A stretch of DNA of 64,000 nucleotides from Peterkaempfera bronchialis (GTDB lineage: Bacteria > Actinomycetota > Actinomycetes > Streptomycetales > Streptomycetaceae). This document shows positions 24,882 through 34,644 of the stretch, one piece after another. The position numbers were made by a program, and so were the translations under genes. Under the pieces are notes generated by a model that was given only the letters and a program-made list of their open reading frames with translations, did not search any database and was not told where the DNA came from. Location: assembly GCF_003258605.2 (NCBI RefSeq), contig NZ_CP031264.1, forward strand, positions 620,001-684,000. The letters run 5' to 3'. How positions within the stretch are numbered: position 1 is the first letter of the stretch; each line of letters starts with the position of its first letter.

Positions 24882-26440
24882 GCGGCGCTGCGCTGGGGGA
24901 CGGCGGTACGGCGCCGCGCCGGGGCCGGGACCGGCGGGCCCGGCGCTGGCCGCTGCCCACCGGGCGGGAGCGGGTGGCGTCGCCGGCGCCCCGGGTCGCG
25001 GTCGTCGGCGGCGGCATCGCCGGGCTGGCCGCCGCCACCGCACTGGCCGAGCGCGGCGTCCTGGTGGACCTGCTGGAGCGGCGCCCGGTGCTGGGCGGCC
25101 GCCTCGCGGGCTGGCCGACCACGCTGGCGGACGGCTCGGCGGTGACCATGAGCCGGGGCTTCCACGCCTTCTTCCGGCAGTACTACAACCTGCGTGGACT
25201 GCTGCGCCGCGCCGACCCCCGCCTCGCCATGCTGACCCCGCTGCCCGACTACCCGCTGCGGCGTCGCGGCGGCGGCCAGGACAGCTTCGCCCGGGTGCCC
25301 CGGACCCCACCCTGGAGCGCCCTCGGCTTTGCCGCGCTCAGCCCCTCCTTCACCTGGTCGGGGCTGGCCCGGATGGCTCCCCGGGCCGCGCTGCCGCTGC
25401 TGGATGTGCGGGTGCCGGAGGTGTACGAGCGGCTGGACGGCATCAGCGCGGCGGACTTCCTGTACGCCGTGCGCTTCCCCGAGGAGGCCCGGCACCTGGC
25501 ATTCGAGGTCTTCTCGCGCAGCTTCTTCGCCGACCCGGGCGAGCTGTCCGCCGCCGAACTGGCCCTGATGTTCCACATCTACTTCCTGGGCTCCGCCGAG
25601 GGGCTGCTCTTCGACGTGCCCGCCGAACCCTTCCCGCAGGCGCTCTGGGACCCGCTGGCGGCCTATCTGCGCGGGCACGGCGTACGGCTGCGCACCGGCA
25701 CGGCGGTCGAGCGGGTACGGCCGCGCGCCGGGGGCGGCTTCGCGGTGGCGGCGGACGGCGGGCGCCCGGAGGTGTTCGACGCGGTGGTGCTGGCCCTGGA
25801 CACCGGGGGGCTGCGCGACCTGGTGGCCGCCTCCCCCGCCCTGGGCGACGCACCGTGGCGCGGCCGGATCGCGGCGCTGCGTCAGGCCCCGCCGTTCCTG
25901 GTCTCCCGGCTCTGGCTGGACCGGCCGGTCCGCCCCGGGCGGGCGGGCTTCCTGGGCACCAGCGGCTGGGGGCCGCTGGACAATGTCAGCGTCCTGGAGC
26001 GCTGGGAGGGCGAGGCCGCGCGGTGGGCGGCGCGCACCGGCGGCTCGGTGGTGGAGCTGCATGCGTACGCCGTCGGCCCGACGGCGGACCGCGCGGCGAT
26101 GCAGCGGCGGCTCCGGGCCGAACTGCACCGGGTGTACCCGGAGACGGCGCGGGCCCGGCTGGTGGACGCGCGCCATGAGTGGCAGGACGACTGCCCGCTC
26201 TTCCCGGTCGGGGGCTTCGCCGCCCGCCCGGGGGTCGCCACCCCGCAGCCGGGCCTGGTACTGGCCGGGGACCTGGTACGCACCGATCTGCCGACGGCCC
26301 TGATGGAGCGCGCCGCCACCACCGGCTTCCAGGCGGCCAACCTGCTGCTGGAGCGCTGGGGCGTACGAGGCCAGACCCTCTGGTCCGTACCGACCGCCGG
26401 CCGTTCACGGCTGCTGCGCACACTGGCCGCCCACGCCTGA
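24878..26440 (+). CDS. crtU: Beta-carotene desaturase/methyltransferase (CrtU-like)
   Basis: A 520-residue CrtI-related flavoprotein that turns beta-ionone rings into aromatic rings, giving isorenieratene-type carotenoids. The FAD fold is VAVVGGGIAGLAAATALAER with LLERRPVLGGRLAG; MSRGFHAFFRQYYNLRGLL, RSFFADPGELSAAEL, IYFLGSAEGLLFD and the C-terminal LVLAGDLVRTDLPTALMERA are family features. GTG 24878 overlaps the crtT stop. The N-terminal 45 residues are arginine-rich and not part of the family core, so an internal start is possible. Confidence 0.92.
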   Translation: MSGAALGDGGTAPRRGRDRRARRWPLPTGRERVASPAPRVAVVGGGIAGLAAATALAERGVLVDLLERRPVLGGRLAGWPTTLADGSAVTMSRGFHAFFRQYYNLRGLLRRADPRLAMLTPLPDYPLRRRGGGQDSFARVPRTPPWSALGFAALSPSFTWSGLARMAPRAALPLLDVRVPEVYERLDGISAADFLYAVRFPEEARHLAFEVFSRSFFADPGELSAAELALMFHIYFLGSAEGLLFDVPAEPFPQALWDPLAAYLRGHGVRLRTGTAVERVRPRAGGGFAVAADGGRPEVFDAVVLALDTGGLRDLVAASPALGDAPWRGRIAALRQAPPFLVSRLWLDRPVRPGRAGFLGTSGWGPLDNVSVLERWEGEAARWAARTGGSVVELHAYAVGPTADRAAMQRRLRAELHRVYPETARARLVDARHEWQDDCPLFPVGGFAARPGVATPQPGLVLAGDLVRTDLPTALMERAATTGFQAANLLLERWGVRGQTLWSVPTAGRSRLLRTLAAHA

Positions 26441-26593
26441 CCACCCGCCCGCGCTCAGCCCCTCCGGCCCGCACCCCAGCCACACCCGACCACCGCGCCG
26501 CCCAGCCCGCGCCCCACCACCGCGCCCCGCCCCCGCCGCGCACAGCCCCTCCCCCTCCAGCGCGCACCCATCCCCCAGCCACGCGCGCCCCCC
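26441..26593. other. C-rich, G-poor convergent spacer
   Basis: 153 bases between the convergent crtYTU and crtIB-Rieske operons. The + strand is strongly enriched in CCC and CCA words and poor in G, with almost no T. There is no clear hairpin. Such C-over-G RNA is typical of Rho loading sites, so Rho-dependent termination of crtU transcripts is plausible; this is inference. Confidence 0.5.
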
Positions 26594-27598
26594 TCACCCA
26601 GGAAACCGCCCCTCCGCCCGCAGCTCCCAGCGGCGTTCGGCGTAGGCGAGGTCGTCCCGCCAGAGCCGGGCCGCAGTGCGCCGGACCAGGAGGCGCAGCA
26701 GCGGTGCGGCGCGGCGGGCGGCGGTGAAGCCCGGGCGGCCGGAGTGGGCGACCACCGCCTCCACCACCGCCGTGCGAGGGGAGCCGCCGTCCGCCGGCCG
26801 TACCGGGGTGGCGTGGGTCTCGACCACGCTGGTGGCGCCCTCGCCGTCGAGGATCCGCATCACCACGGTGCGCGGCCCCGGCGCGGTGAAGGAGGCCCGT
26901 ACGGGAACGCCGATCCGGCCGCTCAGCCGGAAGGCCACCTCCACCACGAAACGGTCCTCGGCCGGGTCGCCGGTGTCCGGCCCGGGGGCCTGTACGACGG
27001 TGAGGTCGGCGAAGGCGTAGGGGTGGAACCAGGCGCCGTGCCACGGGTCGAGGCGGTTGGCGACCACGTCCTGCGGCTCGCAGCGGCCGACGGAGGTGGT
27101 GACGGCGGTCAGCGAGGCGGCCGGGTCGGGGCGGGTCGGGATCGGCGGGGCCGGGGTGGGGGCCTCGCCGCCGGCGGTGTCCAGCCGTACCCAGGCGAGC
27201 AGCCCGTCGTCGTGGGCGGGGAACGGCGCCCAGCCGGGGAAGCCCTCGGCGCCCAGGGACAGGCCGTGCCAGCGGCAGACCAGCCGCCCGCCGACCACGG
27301 GGCTGGTGTGGAGCGGGGCGCCCAGGTGGGGGCAGGCGCCGGGCCCGGCGTGCAGGCGTCCGTCGGCGCCGCGCCAGGCGACCAGCTCGGTTCCGGCGAC
27401 GGTCCGGCCGAGGGGTCGACCGGGGCGGACCTCGCTGCTGGCTCCCAGCACATACCAGTTGCCCGTGGGCCGTGCCAGGGCGCGGGCCAGCGCGGCGGCG
27501 ATGACGGCCGGACGGGCGTCGTCCCAGGTGGGCCGCTGCTCGGCCCATCCGGTGCCGCGCAGCAGGCCCAGCGGGATACGGGAGGCGCGGCCGGTCAT
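26594..27598 (-). CDS. Rieske [2Fe-2S] protein of the carotenoid cluster (DUF5914-like)
   Basis: A 334-residue Rieske oxygenase-like protein. Cluster ligands are CPHLGAPLH and CRWHGLSL (C-X-H and C-X2-H) at about residues 90-115, within the domain that begins [16 protein letters not shown]-terminal START-like domain follows with [18 protein letters not shown], where two His could be iron ligands, and [23 protein letters not shown] 27598 overlaps the crtB stop by four bases (ATGA). It takes the place where S. griseus has crtV. Oxidation of the carotenoid or its ring methyls is a reasonable guess without proof. Confidence 0.85.
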   Translation of the reverse strand: MTGRASRIPLGLLRGTGWAEQRPTWDDARPAVIAAALARALARPTGNWYVLGASSEVRPGRPLGRTVAGTELVAWRGADGRLHAGPGACPHLGAPLHTSPVVGGRLVCRWHGLSLGAEGFPGWAPFPAHDDGLLAWVRLDTAGGEAPTPAPPIPTRPDPAASLTAVTTSVGRCEPQDVVANRLDPWHGAWFHPYAFADLTVVQAPGPDTGDPAEDRFVVEVAFRLSGRIGVPVRASFTAPGPRTVVMRILDGEGATSVVETHATPVRPADGGSPRTAVVEAVVAHSGRPGFTAARRAAPLLRLLVRRTAARLWRDDLAYAERRWELRAEGRFPG

Positions 27599-28575
27599 CC
27601 GGTGGTCTCCCGGAGCGGGCGGGGGCGCAGGGCGGCGGCGGTCCGGGCCCGGCAGCGGGCCAGGGCGACCCGGCCGAGGCCGCCGAGGGCGGTGGCGGCG
27701 CGGCGGTGTCCGGCCACGGTGACCCGGCGGTGCAGGACCGCGTAGTCGGCGCCCTCGATCTCGTCCAGGATGCGGCGGTAGAGGGCCAGCGCCGTGGCGA
27801 CGCAGGGCCGTGACACGGGGTCGAGCATGGGGATGCCGAGCGCGGCGTAGCGGTAGACCCGGCGGTTGGCCTGGACCAGGTCGCGCAGCGCCTCCCGGAC
27901 CCGCCGGTCGGTGCGGCCGGTGTTGCGGCACCAGCGCAGCAGGGCCCGGTCGGCGCCGTGCGCGGCGAGCCGGTCGGCGGGCAGGTAGACGCGGTCGCGG
28001 TCCAGGTCCTCGCCGACGTCGCGGAGGAAGTTGGTGAGCTGGAAGGCGACGCCGAGTGCGGCGGCGTGCGGGGCCGCCTCGGCCTGCGGCGAGGTGGTGC
28101 CGAGGACGGGCAGCACCTGGAGGCCGATCACTGCGGCGGAGCCGTACATATAGGTGTGCAGGTCGGCGAAGGTGGCGTAGTCGGTGACGGTGAGGTCCAT
28201 CCGCATGGACGCCATGAAGGCGGCGAAGTGGCGGTGGTCGATGCGGTGGCGGGCTGCGGTGTCGGCCAGCGCGGCGACGACCGGGTGTTCGCTGCGCCCG
28301 GTGGAGAGGCCCTGGTCGAGGTGGCGTTCCAGCCTTCGCAGGGCGCGGTCACGGGCGGCGGGCGGGGTCTCCGGGGCGAGGTCGTCGACGATGTCGTCGG
28401 CCCAGCGGGCGAAGCCGTACAGGGCGTGGACGGCGGGCCGCCGGTCGGGGGTGAGCAGCCGGGTGGCGAGGAAGTAGGTGCGGCCGTGCCGGGCGTTGAG
28501 CTGTCGGCAGCGCAGGTAGGCGGCGCGCAGCGCGGGGTCGGTGATGCCCGCGCTGTCGAGTTCCCGGGCCGTCAT
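27595..28575 (-). CDS. crtB: Phytoene synthase
   Basis: A 326-residue head-to-head prenyl synthase that condenses two geranylgeranyl diphosphates to phytoene. Both Asp-rich Mg-binding motifs are visible: ADDIVDD (residues about 59-65) and [17 protein letters not shown] further on. Also typical are [33 protein letters not shown] and [18 protein letters not shown] 28575 overlaps the crtI stop (ATGA) and the 3' end overlaps the Rieske gene, so all three are translated from one transcript. Confidence 0.95.
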   Translation of the reverse strand: MTARELDSAGITDPALRAAYLRCRQLNARHGRTYFLATRLLTPDRRPAVHALYGFARWADDIVDDLAPETPPAARDRALRRLERHLDQGLSTGRSEHPVVAALADTAARHRIDHRHFAAFMASMRMDLTVTDYATFADLHTYMYGSAAVIGLQVLPVLGTTSPQAEAAPHAAALGVAFQLTNFLRDVGEDLDRDRVYLPADRLAAHGADRALLRWCRNTGRTDRRVREALRDLVQANRRVYRYAALGIPMLDPVSRPCVATALALYRRILDEIEGADYAVLHRRVTVAGHRRAATALGGLGRVALARCRARTAAALRPRPLRETTG

Positions 28576-30077
28576 ACGGGGGCCCCGGGGCGGCGGTGGA
28601 CGCCGGTGATGCGGGCGGCGGCGAGCTTGCCGGAGAGCAGCACGGTGGGCACGCCGACGCCGGGGACGGTGCCGCAGCCGGCGAGTACCGCGTTGTCGGT
28701 GCCGCGCACCAGGTTGCGGGGGCGGAAGGGCCCGGTCTGGGTGAGGGTGTGGGCGGCGGAGAAGGGGGTGCCGGCGGCGTGGCCCTGGGCGGCCCAGTCG
28801 GCGGGGGTGACGATCCGTTCGGCCTGGACGGAGCCGTCGAAGCCGGACAGGCCGCGCCGTTCGAGTTCGGCGACCAGCCGGTCCCGGTAGGCGGGCCCGA
28901 GTGCGGTCCAGTCCAGTGGCCCGGTGTGCAGATTGGGGCAGGGGGCCAGCACATAGTGCAGATGGCGGCCGGCGGGGGCCAGGTCGGGGTCGGTGGCGGT
29001 GGGGCGGGTGATGAGCAGTGAGGGGTCGGTCATGGGCGTACCAGTGCGGGTCAGCTCCTGGAAGGTGCGGTGCCAGGCGTGCCCGAAGGAGAGCGTGTGG
29101 TGGGCGAGCCCGTCCCAGGTGCGGTCGGTTCCGGCGTGCAGCAGGAAGGCCGAGGGGGACCAGCGGAGCGGGGCGGGGCGACGCGGGGACCGTCCGAGCA
29201 GCCGGTGGACGGTCGGCAGGCCGGGGGTGAGGACCACGGCGTCGCAGCCGATGCGGTCGCCGTCTGCGGTGCGGACGGCGCGGATCGTGGTGCCTCCCGG
29301 TGCCCGTTCCAGGGCCGTGGCCTCGCTTCCGTGGCGCAGGTCGGCCCCGGCCCGGCGGGCGGCCTCGGCGAGCGCCCGGGGTACGGCGTGCATGCCGCCG
29401 CGTGGGAAGTACACACCGGCGACGGTGTCCATGTACGCGATGACGGCGTAGGCGGCCAGTGCGCGGGCCGGTGGCACTCCGGCGTACAGGGACTGGAAGG
29501 AGAAGACCCGGCGCAGCCGCTCGTCCGGCAGGAACCGGGCGATGCGCGGACCCAGCCGCCCGAAGCCGCCGAGCGCGGCCAGCCGGGCGAGGTCGGCGCC
29601 GAGCAGGGAGAGCGGGGAGTCGAAGTTGGCGTCGATGAAGCTGCGCATCTGCACCCGGTGGAGTTCGGTCAGCCAGCGGCGCAGCCGCCGGTAGCCGACG
29701 ACGTTGCGGGCCCCGGCGAACCGTTCCACCTCGGCCTCCATCGCCGCCGGGTCGGTGTGCACATCCAGCTGGGAGCCGTCGGCGAAGCGGGCGCGGTAGG
29801 CGGGGTGCAGCGGGACCAGGTCCAGATGGTCTTCGGTCGTGTCGCCCACGGCGGCGAACGCCTCGTCCAGCAGGTCGGGCATGGTCAGTACGGTGGGGCC
29901 GGTGTCCAGCCGGTAGCCGGCCATCTCCTCGCGGCCTGCCAGGCCGCCGCAACGGGGGCCGCGCTCCAGGACGGTGACGCGGCGTCCGGCGCCCAGCAGG
30001 TGCAGGGCGGCGGACAGGCCGGCCAGGCCCGCGCCGACCACCACCACATGGTCGGTGCGCCCGGGAACGGTCCTCAT
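28572..30077 (-). CDS. crtI: Phytoene desaturase (lycopene-forming)
   Basis: A 501-residue FAD-dependent desaturase that converts phytoene to lycopene. The N-terminal fold is [20 protein letters not shown] followed by [58 protein letters not shown] and the C-terminal signature [20 protein letters not shown] are present. ATG 30077 is preceded by AAAGGCAGG. First gene of crtI-crtB-Rieske. The expected crtE (geranylgeranyl diphosphate synthase) is not upstream; the next gene is a chaplin. Confidence 0.95.
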   Translation of the reverse strand: MRTVPGRTDHVVVVGAGLAGLSAALHLLGAGRRVTVLERGPRCGGLAGREEMAGYRLDTGPTVLTMPDLLDEAFAAVGDTTEDHLDLVPLHPAYRARFADGSQLDVHTDPAAMEAEVERFAGARNVVGYRRLRRWLTELHRVQMRSFIDANFDSPLSLLGADLARLAALGGFGRLGPRIARFLPDERLRRVFSFQSLYAGVPPARALAAYAVIAYMDTVAGVYFPRGGMHAVPRALAEAARRAGADLRHGSEATALERAPGGTTIRAVRTADGDRIGCDAVVLTPGLPTVHRLLGRSPRRPAPLRWSPSAFLLHAGTDRTWDGLAHHTLSFGHAWHRTFQELTRTGTPMTDPSLLITRPTATDPDLAPAGRHLHYVLAPCPNLHTGPLDWTALGPAYRDRLVAELERRGLSGFDGSVQAERIVTPADWAAQGHAAGTPFSAAHTLTQTGPFRPRNLVRGTDNAVLAGCGTVPGVGVPTVLLSGKLAAARITGVHRRPGAPV

Positions 30078-30510
30078 GCGTCCTGCCTTTCGTGGTCGCT
30101 CGCGCCGCTCTGCTGGGGTGCGCGACCGCCCCGCGACCGCCGGGTGCGGCACCGTCCGCTCACCGGGCTCCCCCGGCTCGGCCGTCTGCGGCCTGCTCGG
30201 CCGCGATCTGACGCCGGCACAGGATGCTTGAGCGGCCGGGTGCCGTCGTCGAACCGCTACGGACGGACTGGGCCGGGTCTTCCTCCCCCGCTGTTCCGGT
30301 CACCCCCGACGGTCACCCCCGACGGCCGCACCCGCCCCGCCGTCGCATCGCTCCCGCCCGGGGCCCCGTGCCGGGCTTCAGCCCGGACGCCGTCTGCTTC
30401 GCCTGCCGGGGCGGTGACCGCTTGGCCAGGGGCGGTCCCCGCCCGAGCAGGGGCTCGGGCAGGGACCAGCCTCCCGGCGTGCCATGCGCTTGTCACGCCG
30501 GCAGCGTGCA
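30078..30510. other. crtI upstream region
   Basis: 433 bases with the crtI promoter at one end. No gene, no clear -35/-10 pair and no copy of the 14-bp repeat found upstream of crtY were seen. Confidence 0.5.
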
Positions 30511-30529
30511 GGCCCGGAGTGTCCGGGCC
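30511..30529. terminator. Hairpin GGCCCGGA-GTG-TCCGGGCC after chaplin gene
   Basis: Perfect 8-bp arms with a 3-nt loop, 10 nt downstream of the chaplin stop. A good factor-independent terminator candidate without T-run. Confidence 0.7.
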
Positions 30530-30538
30530 GTGTGGCCG

Positions 30539-30928
30539 TCAGCCCCGGTCGCGACCGAAGCCCTTCTCGCCGTGGCGCCCGCCGTGGCCCCAGCCGTTCC
30601 CGTAGCCTTCGCGGCCGCTCCGCTCGGTCCGGCTGTAGTCGAACTCGCGCTCCTCGCTCCGGCGGACGCCGCGCTCGCGGTGGCGGCGGGTCTCGGCGTT
30701 GATGCAGACGTTGCCGCCGGTGGGGTTGAGGGCGGCGAGCAGGCTGATGCCGTTGCCGCACACGTTGATCGGCACGGTGATCGGCACCTGGATCAGGTTG
30801 CCGGACAGGACGCCGGGCGAGCCGACGGCCGCGCCCTCCGCGCCTCCGGCGTACGCGGTGCCCGCTCCGGTGGACATCAGGCACCCGGCGACGGCCGTCA
30901 GGACAGCCGCCTTGGTGATCTTGTTCAT
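30539..30928 (-). CDS. Short chaplin with unusual charged C-terminal extension
   Basis: A 129-residue secreted protein. A Sec signal peptide (about 1-27, ending AYA) is followed by one chaplin domain (about 35-77: GSPGVLSGNLIQVPITVPIN, Cys at 57 and 75, GNGISLLAALNPTGGNVCIN), the surface-active amyloid unit that coats aerial hyphae. Short chaplins normally stop a few residues later; this one continues for about 52 residues rich in R, E, G, H and Y (RRSEEREFDYSRTERSGREG, GWGHGGRHG). ATG 30928 follows GAGGAG. A terminator hairpin follows. Confidence 0.9.
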   Translation of the reverse strand: MNKITKAAVLTAVAGCLMSTGAGTAYAGGAEGAAVGSPGVLSGNLIQVPITVPINVCGNGISLLAALNPTGGNVCINAETRRHRERGVRRSEEREFDYSRTERSGREGYGNGWGHGGRHGEKGFGRDRG

Positions 30929-31082
30929 TGAGGAACTCCTCAGGTGAAGAAGTGGTCGCCCATGTCGATGCCCGGGCGGCGGGGACGAGAACGGGTGCGG
31001 CCCGCAGGCTCACCCGGAAGGCCGCCCGGCTCTGCACGATCAGCCCAAGGCGGTGGGACCAACCGGGGTCCGGCGGGCAGCC

Positions 31083-32651
31083 TCAGCGACGGCGGCGCTG
31101 CTGGGGCTGCCGGCGCTCTCCGGCACCGGTGCCCGCCGCGTCCGGCTGCGACCGGGTACCGTCCCGGCCCCCGGCCGCCCGTCGGTCGCGCCCTCCCCTG
31201 GCAGCGCGGTGACCGCCCACCACATCGCCGAGGGCGGCCACCAGCGCCAGCAGGACGAACCCGGTCGCCACCGTCACCCCGCGCTGGAAGGCCCCCGCCC
31301 AGTCCCCCGGGTGGGAGTTGACCCGGGCGAAGAAGACGGAGCCCACCGCCGCGATGCCGAGGGACGAGCCGATCCGCTGCGCGGTCTGGAGGACGCCCCC
31401 CGCGCTGCCGGCCCGGATCACCGGGACCTCGCTCAGCGTCAGCGTCTGGTTGGGCGAGATGACCAGCCCACTGCCCAGGCCCGCGAAGAGCAGCGGGGCG
31501 GCCGTCACCCAGCCGGCCCCCTGCCCCGGCACCAGGTGCACGGCGAGCGCCGCACCGGCCAGGCCGATTGCCACCATCACCAGCCCCCAGACCACCAGCG
31601 GCCTGCCCAGGCGGTGCACCATCCGCCCGCCGATCGCCGCCGCGACGGCCGAGCCCAGGGCGAAGGGGGTGATCGCCAGGCCGGCGATCAGCGCGCTGTA
31701 GTGCAGGCCGTTCTGGAGGTAGAGGGTGAAGATGAAGAAGATCGCGGTGAAGCCGGCGAAGTACACCAGCGAGAGCAGCGCCCCGAGCGCATAGGACCGG
31801 GCCTGGAAGAGCCGCAGGTCCACCAGCGGTTCGGCGCGGCGGCCGTAGTGCTGCTCCCAGACCGCGAAGGCCGCCAGCAGCAGCCCGGAGACCGGGAGCA
31901 GCAGCCACTTGGCGCTGCCCGGCCACTGCTGCTCCTGGACGAAGGGCAGCAGGAGCAGCACCGTGCCCACCCCGAGCAGCAGCACCCCGGCCGGGTCGAA
32001 GCCGCCCGGCCGCCGGTTGCGGGCGGCCCCCGGACCGGGCAGCAGCCGGTACGCCACCGGGAGGGCGGCGATGCCGATGGGCAGGTTGACGTAGAAGACC
32101 CAGCGCCAGCCCTCGTGGGCGCCGAACGCCTGGATGAGCAGGCCGCCCAGCAGCGGGCCGACGGCCGTGGAGATGCCGATGGTGGCGCCCAGCAGCCCGA
32201 AGGCGCGGCCGCGCTCGGCGCCCTGGAAGAGCTGCTGGACGAACCCGGAGACCTGGGGCATCAGCACCCCGCCCGCGATGCCCTGGACCAGGCGGGCACC
32301 GACCAGCCACCCCTCGTTCTGGGCGGCCCCGACCAGTGCGCTGGCGGCGGTGAAGAGCGCGAGTCCGGACATGAAGACGGCGCGGCGGCTGCGGGCGTCC
32401 CCGAGCCGCCCGGCGGGCACCAGGGCGAGGCCGAAGGTGAGCGCATACCCGGAGAGCACCCACTGGAGGGCGCTCTCCGAGGTGTGCAGACCGGTCCGGA
32501 TGGACGGCAGGGCGACATTGACGATGGAGACGTCGAGCAGCGTCATGAAGCCGGCGATCAGGCAGACCGCGAGAGCCTGCCAGCGGTGGGCGGCCGGCGG
32601 TTGCCCGGGATCGCCTCCCGACCTGCCGAGGGCGGCGGATGCTGTGCTCAC
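31083..32651 (-). CDS. MFS drug exporter, DHA2 (14-helix) type
   Basis: A 522-residue proton-driven exporter. The first helix has the DHA2 motif LLDVSIVNVALPSI; motif A follows as AGRLGDARSRRAVF, and motif C-like GATIGISTAVGPLLGGLLI lies near helix 5. Fourteen hydrophobic segments can be drawn. The C-terminal tail (about 480-522) is basic and low-complexity. GTG 32651 is the likely start, with GAAGGG upstream; a longer open N-terminus lacks membrane character. Divergent from the CAP-domain gene with a 256-bp spacer. Confidence 0.9.
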   Translation of the reverse strand: MSTASAALGRSGGDPGQPPAAHRWQALAVCLIAGFMTLLDVSIVNVALPSIRTGLHTSESALQWVLSGYALTFGLALVPAGRLGDARSRRAVFMSGLALFTAASALVGAAQNEGWLVGARLVQGIAGGVLMPQVSGFVQQLFQGAERGRAFGLLGATIGISTAVGPLLGGLLIQAFGAHEGWRWVFYVNLPIGIAALPVAYRLLPGPGAARNRRPGGFDPAGVLLLGVGTVLLLLPFVQEQQWPGSAKWLLLPVSGLLLAAFAVWEQHYGRRAEPLVDLRLFQARSYALGALLSLVYFAGFTAIFFIFTLYLQNGLHYSALIAGLAITPFALGSAVAAAIGGRMVHRLGRPLVVWGLVMVAIGLAGAALAVHLVPGQGAGWVTAAPLLFAGLGSGLVISPNQTLTLSEVPVIRAGSAGGVLQTAQRIGSSLGIAAVGSVFFARVNSHPGDWAGAFQRGVTVATGFVLLALVAALGDVVGGHRAARGGRDRRAAGGRDGTRSQPDAAGTGAGERRQPQQRRRR

Positions 32652-32907
32652 TGAGGGGCCCTTCGCGCGTCGTCGAATCCCCGGCGGGCCGGAGCCGGTC
32701 CCCGATCCACCGTGGTTCCCCTCTGTGGCTGCTGCCCCGGGGCGCCGCCGCGATGCGGCCCGATCCCGCCCGCGGCCGCCGGGCGCCGCCGCTGCGGCCA
32801 CGCCGCCACTCGGACCAATGCGGCCCCCGGCGGTGGCCGGTGCGGTGGACTTCCCCCGCCTGCCCATGCGCGCGGACACGGCGCCGCACACTTTGGAGGA
32901 GCGAGGA

Positions 32908-33684
32908 ATGAAGAAGCTCGGCATGCTGGCGGCCGCAGCCGCCCTGGTGGGGCTGGCTGCCGCCCCCGCCCCGGCCCGGCCGGCCCTTCCGAACGCCACG
33001 ACCCAGCGCTTCCTCGGAGACGCGCTCCGGGCGGTCAACGCCGTACGGGCGAGGCACCACGCCCCGCCGCTGGTCCTGGACCGGCAGCTGTCGGAGTACG
33101 CGGCCACCCGGGCCCGGGAGGTCTCCCGGTGGGAGGGGCTGCACGGCGGCCACGGCGGCGGTCCGCATCCCGGCACCGCCGAGAACATCTACTGGGGCGG
33201 CGGCTCCGCCCCCGTGGTGCGCACCGCCGATGAAGCGGTGGCGTCCTGGTACCGCGAGGTCCGGGAGTACGACTTCAGGCACCCGGGCGGCTCGCCGTCG
33301 ACCGGCCGGTTCAGCCAGCTGGTCTGGAGGGCCACCACGCGGATGGGGGCGGCGCGGGTGGCCGGGCAGGGGCCGCAGTGGTTCGAGACGTATATCGTCT
33401 TTGTCTTCCGGAGCCCGGGGAACATCCGGGGGGAGTATGCGCGGAACGTCCTCCCGGCCGAGCCGGGCCAGGTCGCCAAGCCGGGGGCCGGGGCGAGGCC
33501 GGGGCCGGGTACGGAACCGGCTCCGAGGCCGGGGGCCGAACTCAAGCCGGGTACGGACCCCAGGCCGGGTACCGACCCCGCGCCGGGGCCGGGCGCGGAG
33601 CCCGTACACGGCGCGGAGCCCGGGCGTGGGCACGCCCCGGGGGCCGAGGCGGCGCCGCAGCCTGCACCGGGGCGGGCTGACTGA
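32908..33684 (+). CDS. Secreted CAP (SCP/PR1) domain protein with PG-rich tail
   Basis: A 258-residue exported protein. Signal peptide about 1-24 (MKKLGMLAAAAALVGLAAAP), CAP domain about 30-175 with VNAVRARHHAPPLVLD, HGGHGGG, GTAENIYWGGG, SWYREVREYDF and FSQLVWRATTRMG, then a tail of about 70 residues in irregular xPGTxPxPGPGAE units. Two His of the CAP cavity seem present. The tail resembles a cell-wall-spanning spacer. ATG 32908 follows GGAGGAGCGAGG. Function of bacterial CAP proteins is mostly unknown. Confidence 0.9.
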   Translation: MKKLGMLAAAAALVGLAAAPAPARPALPNATTQRFLGDALRAVNAVRARHHAPPLVLDRQLSEYAATRAREVSRWEGLHGGHGGGPHPGTAENIYWGGGSAPVVRTADEAVASWYREVREYDFRHPGGSPSTGRFSQLVWRATTRMGAARVAGQGPQWFETYIVFVFRSPGNIRGEYARNVLPAEPGQVAKPGAGARPGPGTEPAPRPGAELKPGTDPRPGTDPAPGPGAEPVHGAEPGRGHAPGAEAAPQPAPGRAD

Positions 33685-33714
33685 CCCGGCGGACTGACCC
33701 GGCGGAGGACGGCG

Positions 33715-34644
33715 TCACACTCGCCAGGGGGTGACGCCCCACCGGAAGACATGGTGCATCCCCGGCGCGAGCGCGACCAGGTCGGTGCCGCTGCGGAAGG
33801 CGTCCGGCGGGCAGGACATCGGCTCGACCGCGACACCCCGGCGCCGCTCGGGCCCGGCGAGGGTGTCGCCGGTGAACACCTGGACCACCCTGGCGCCCTC
33901 GCCCAGCCATAGGTCGGTCCCGTACTCCCCGGAGGGGTGGGCCAGCCGCACCACGGTCCGGCCGTCGGCACCGGGGTCCAGGTCGGTGAAGGCGGTGTCC
34001 AGCCGAAGCGAGCCGATCGGGCGGGGGCCGCGGAAGTCGTACGGCGTCCCCTGCACCTCCTCGCTGCCCAGCGGTATGCCCCGCTCGTCGGTGCGCAGCC
34101 GCCGGCGGGCGGGGACGGTCAGCAGCGCGGCGTCGACCGGTTGGGTGTCCACGGTGAGGTACGGGTGCTGGCCCACGCCGTAGGGCGCGGCGGTGCCGGA
34201 GAGGTTGCGTGCCGTGACGGTGACCGAGAGCCCGGTGGGGCCGAGCGCGTACTGCGCCCGCAGGTCCAGGTGGAAGGGGTAGCCGGGCTGCGGCCAGAGC
34301 GTGGCGGCGAGCACCACCCGGTCGTCCTCCTGCTGCTGCGGCTGCCAGGAGGTCCAGCGGAGCAGGCCGTGGATGGCGTTGCCCCGCCGGGGCTCGGTGA
34401 GCGGCAGCTGCCGGTCCTCGCCGTGCCAGTGGTAGCGGCCGTCCCTGATCCGGTTGGGCCAGGGCACCAGGAGCTGCCCGCGCCCGCCGGTGATCGGCTG
34501 GTCGGCGGCGAAGCCGTCGAGGACCGGGCGGTCGCCGGCGGTGTAGCGGCGCAGTGCGGCGCCCAGTTCGACGACGACGGCGCGCTGGTCGCCGTGGGCG
34601 AGGGTGAACTGCTGCCCGGTGGCGTTCTGGTCGGTCTGCGGCAC
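33715..34644 (-). CDS. Aldose 1-epimerase family protein
   Basis: A 309-residue beta-sandwich sugar mutarotase-like enzyme. Catalytic residues of GalM-type enzymes can be placed: His in GNAIHGLLRW, His in GVGQHPYLTV and the base Glu in VEPMSCPPDAFRSG. VVELGAALRRYTAGDRPVLD and VPWPNRIRDGRYHW are further signatures. GTG 34644 has AGGAGG 6 nt upstream. It converges with the CAP gene; no sugar operon surrounds it, so the substrate is open. Confidence 0.92.
   Translation of the reverse strand: MPQTDQNATGQQFTLAHGDQRAVVVELGAALRRYTAGDRPVLDGFAADQPITGGRGQLLVPWPNRIRDGRYHWHGEDRQLPLTEPRRGNAIHGLLRWTSWQPQQQEDDRVVLAATLWPQPGYPFHLDLRAQYALGPTGLSVTVTARNLSGTAAPYGVGQHPYLTVDTQPVDAALLTVPARRRLRTDERGIPLGSEEVQGTPYDFRGPRPIGSLRLDTAFTDLDPGADGRTVVRLAHPSGEYGTDLWLGEGARVVQVFTGDTLAGPERRRGVAVEPMSCPPDAFRSGTDLVALAPGMHHVFRWGVTPWRV

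Noticed and set aside
30940-33633. 897-codon - frame covering the MFS gene and CAP gene
   Set aside because: Shadow of the MFS gene in a shifted frame; the true frame (31083-32651) has clear membrane segments and motifs.
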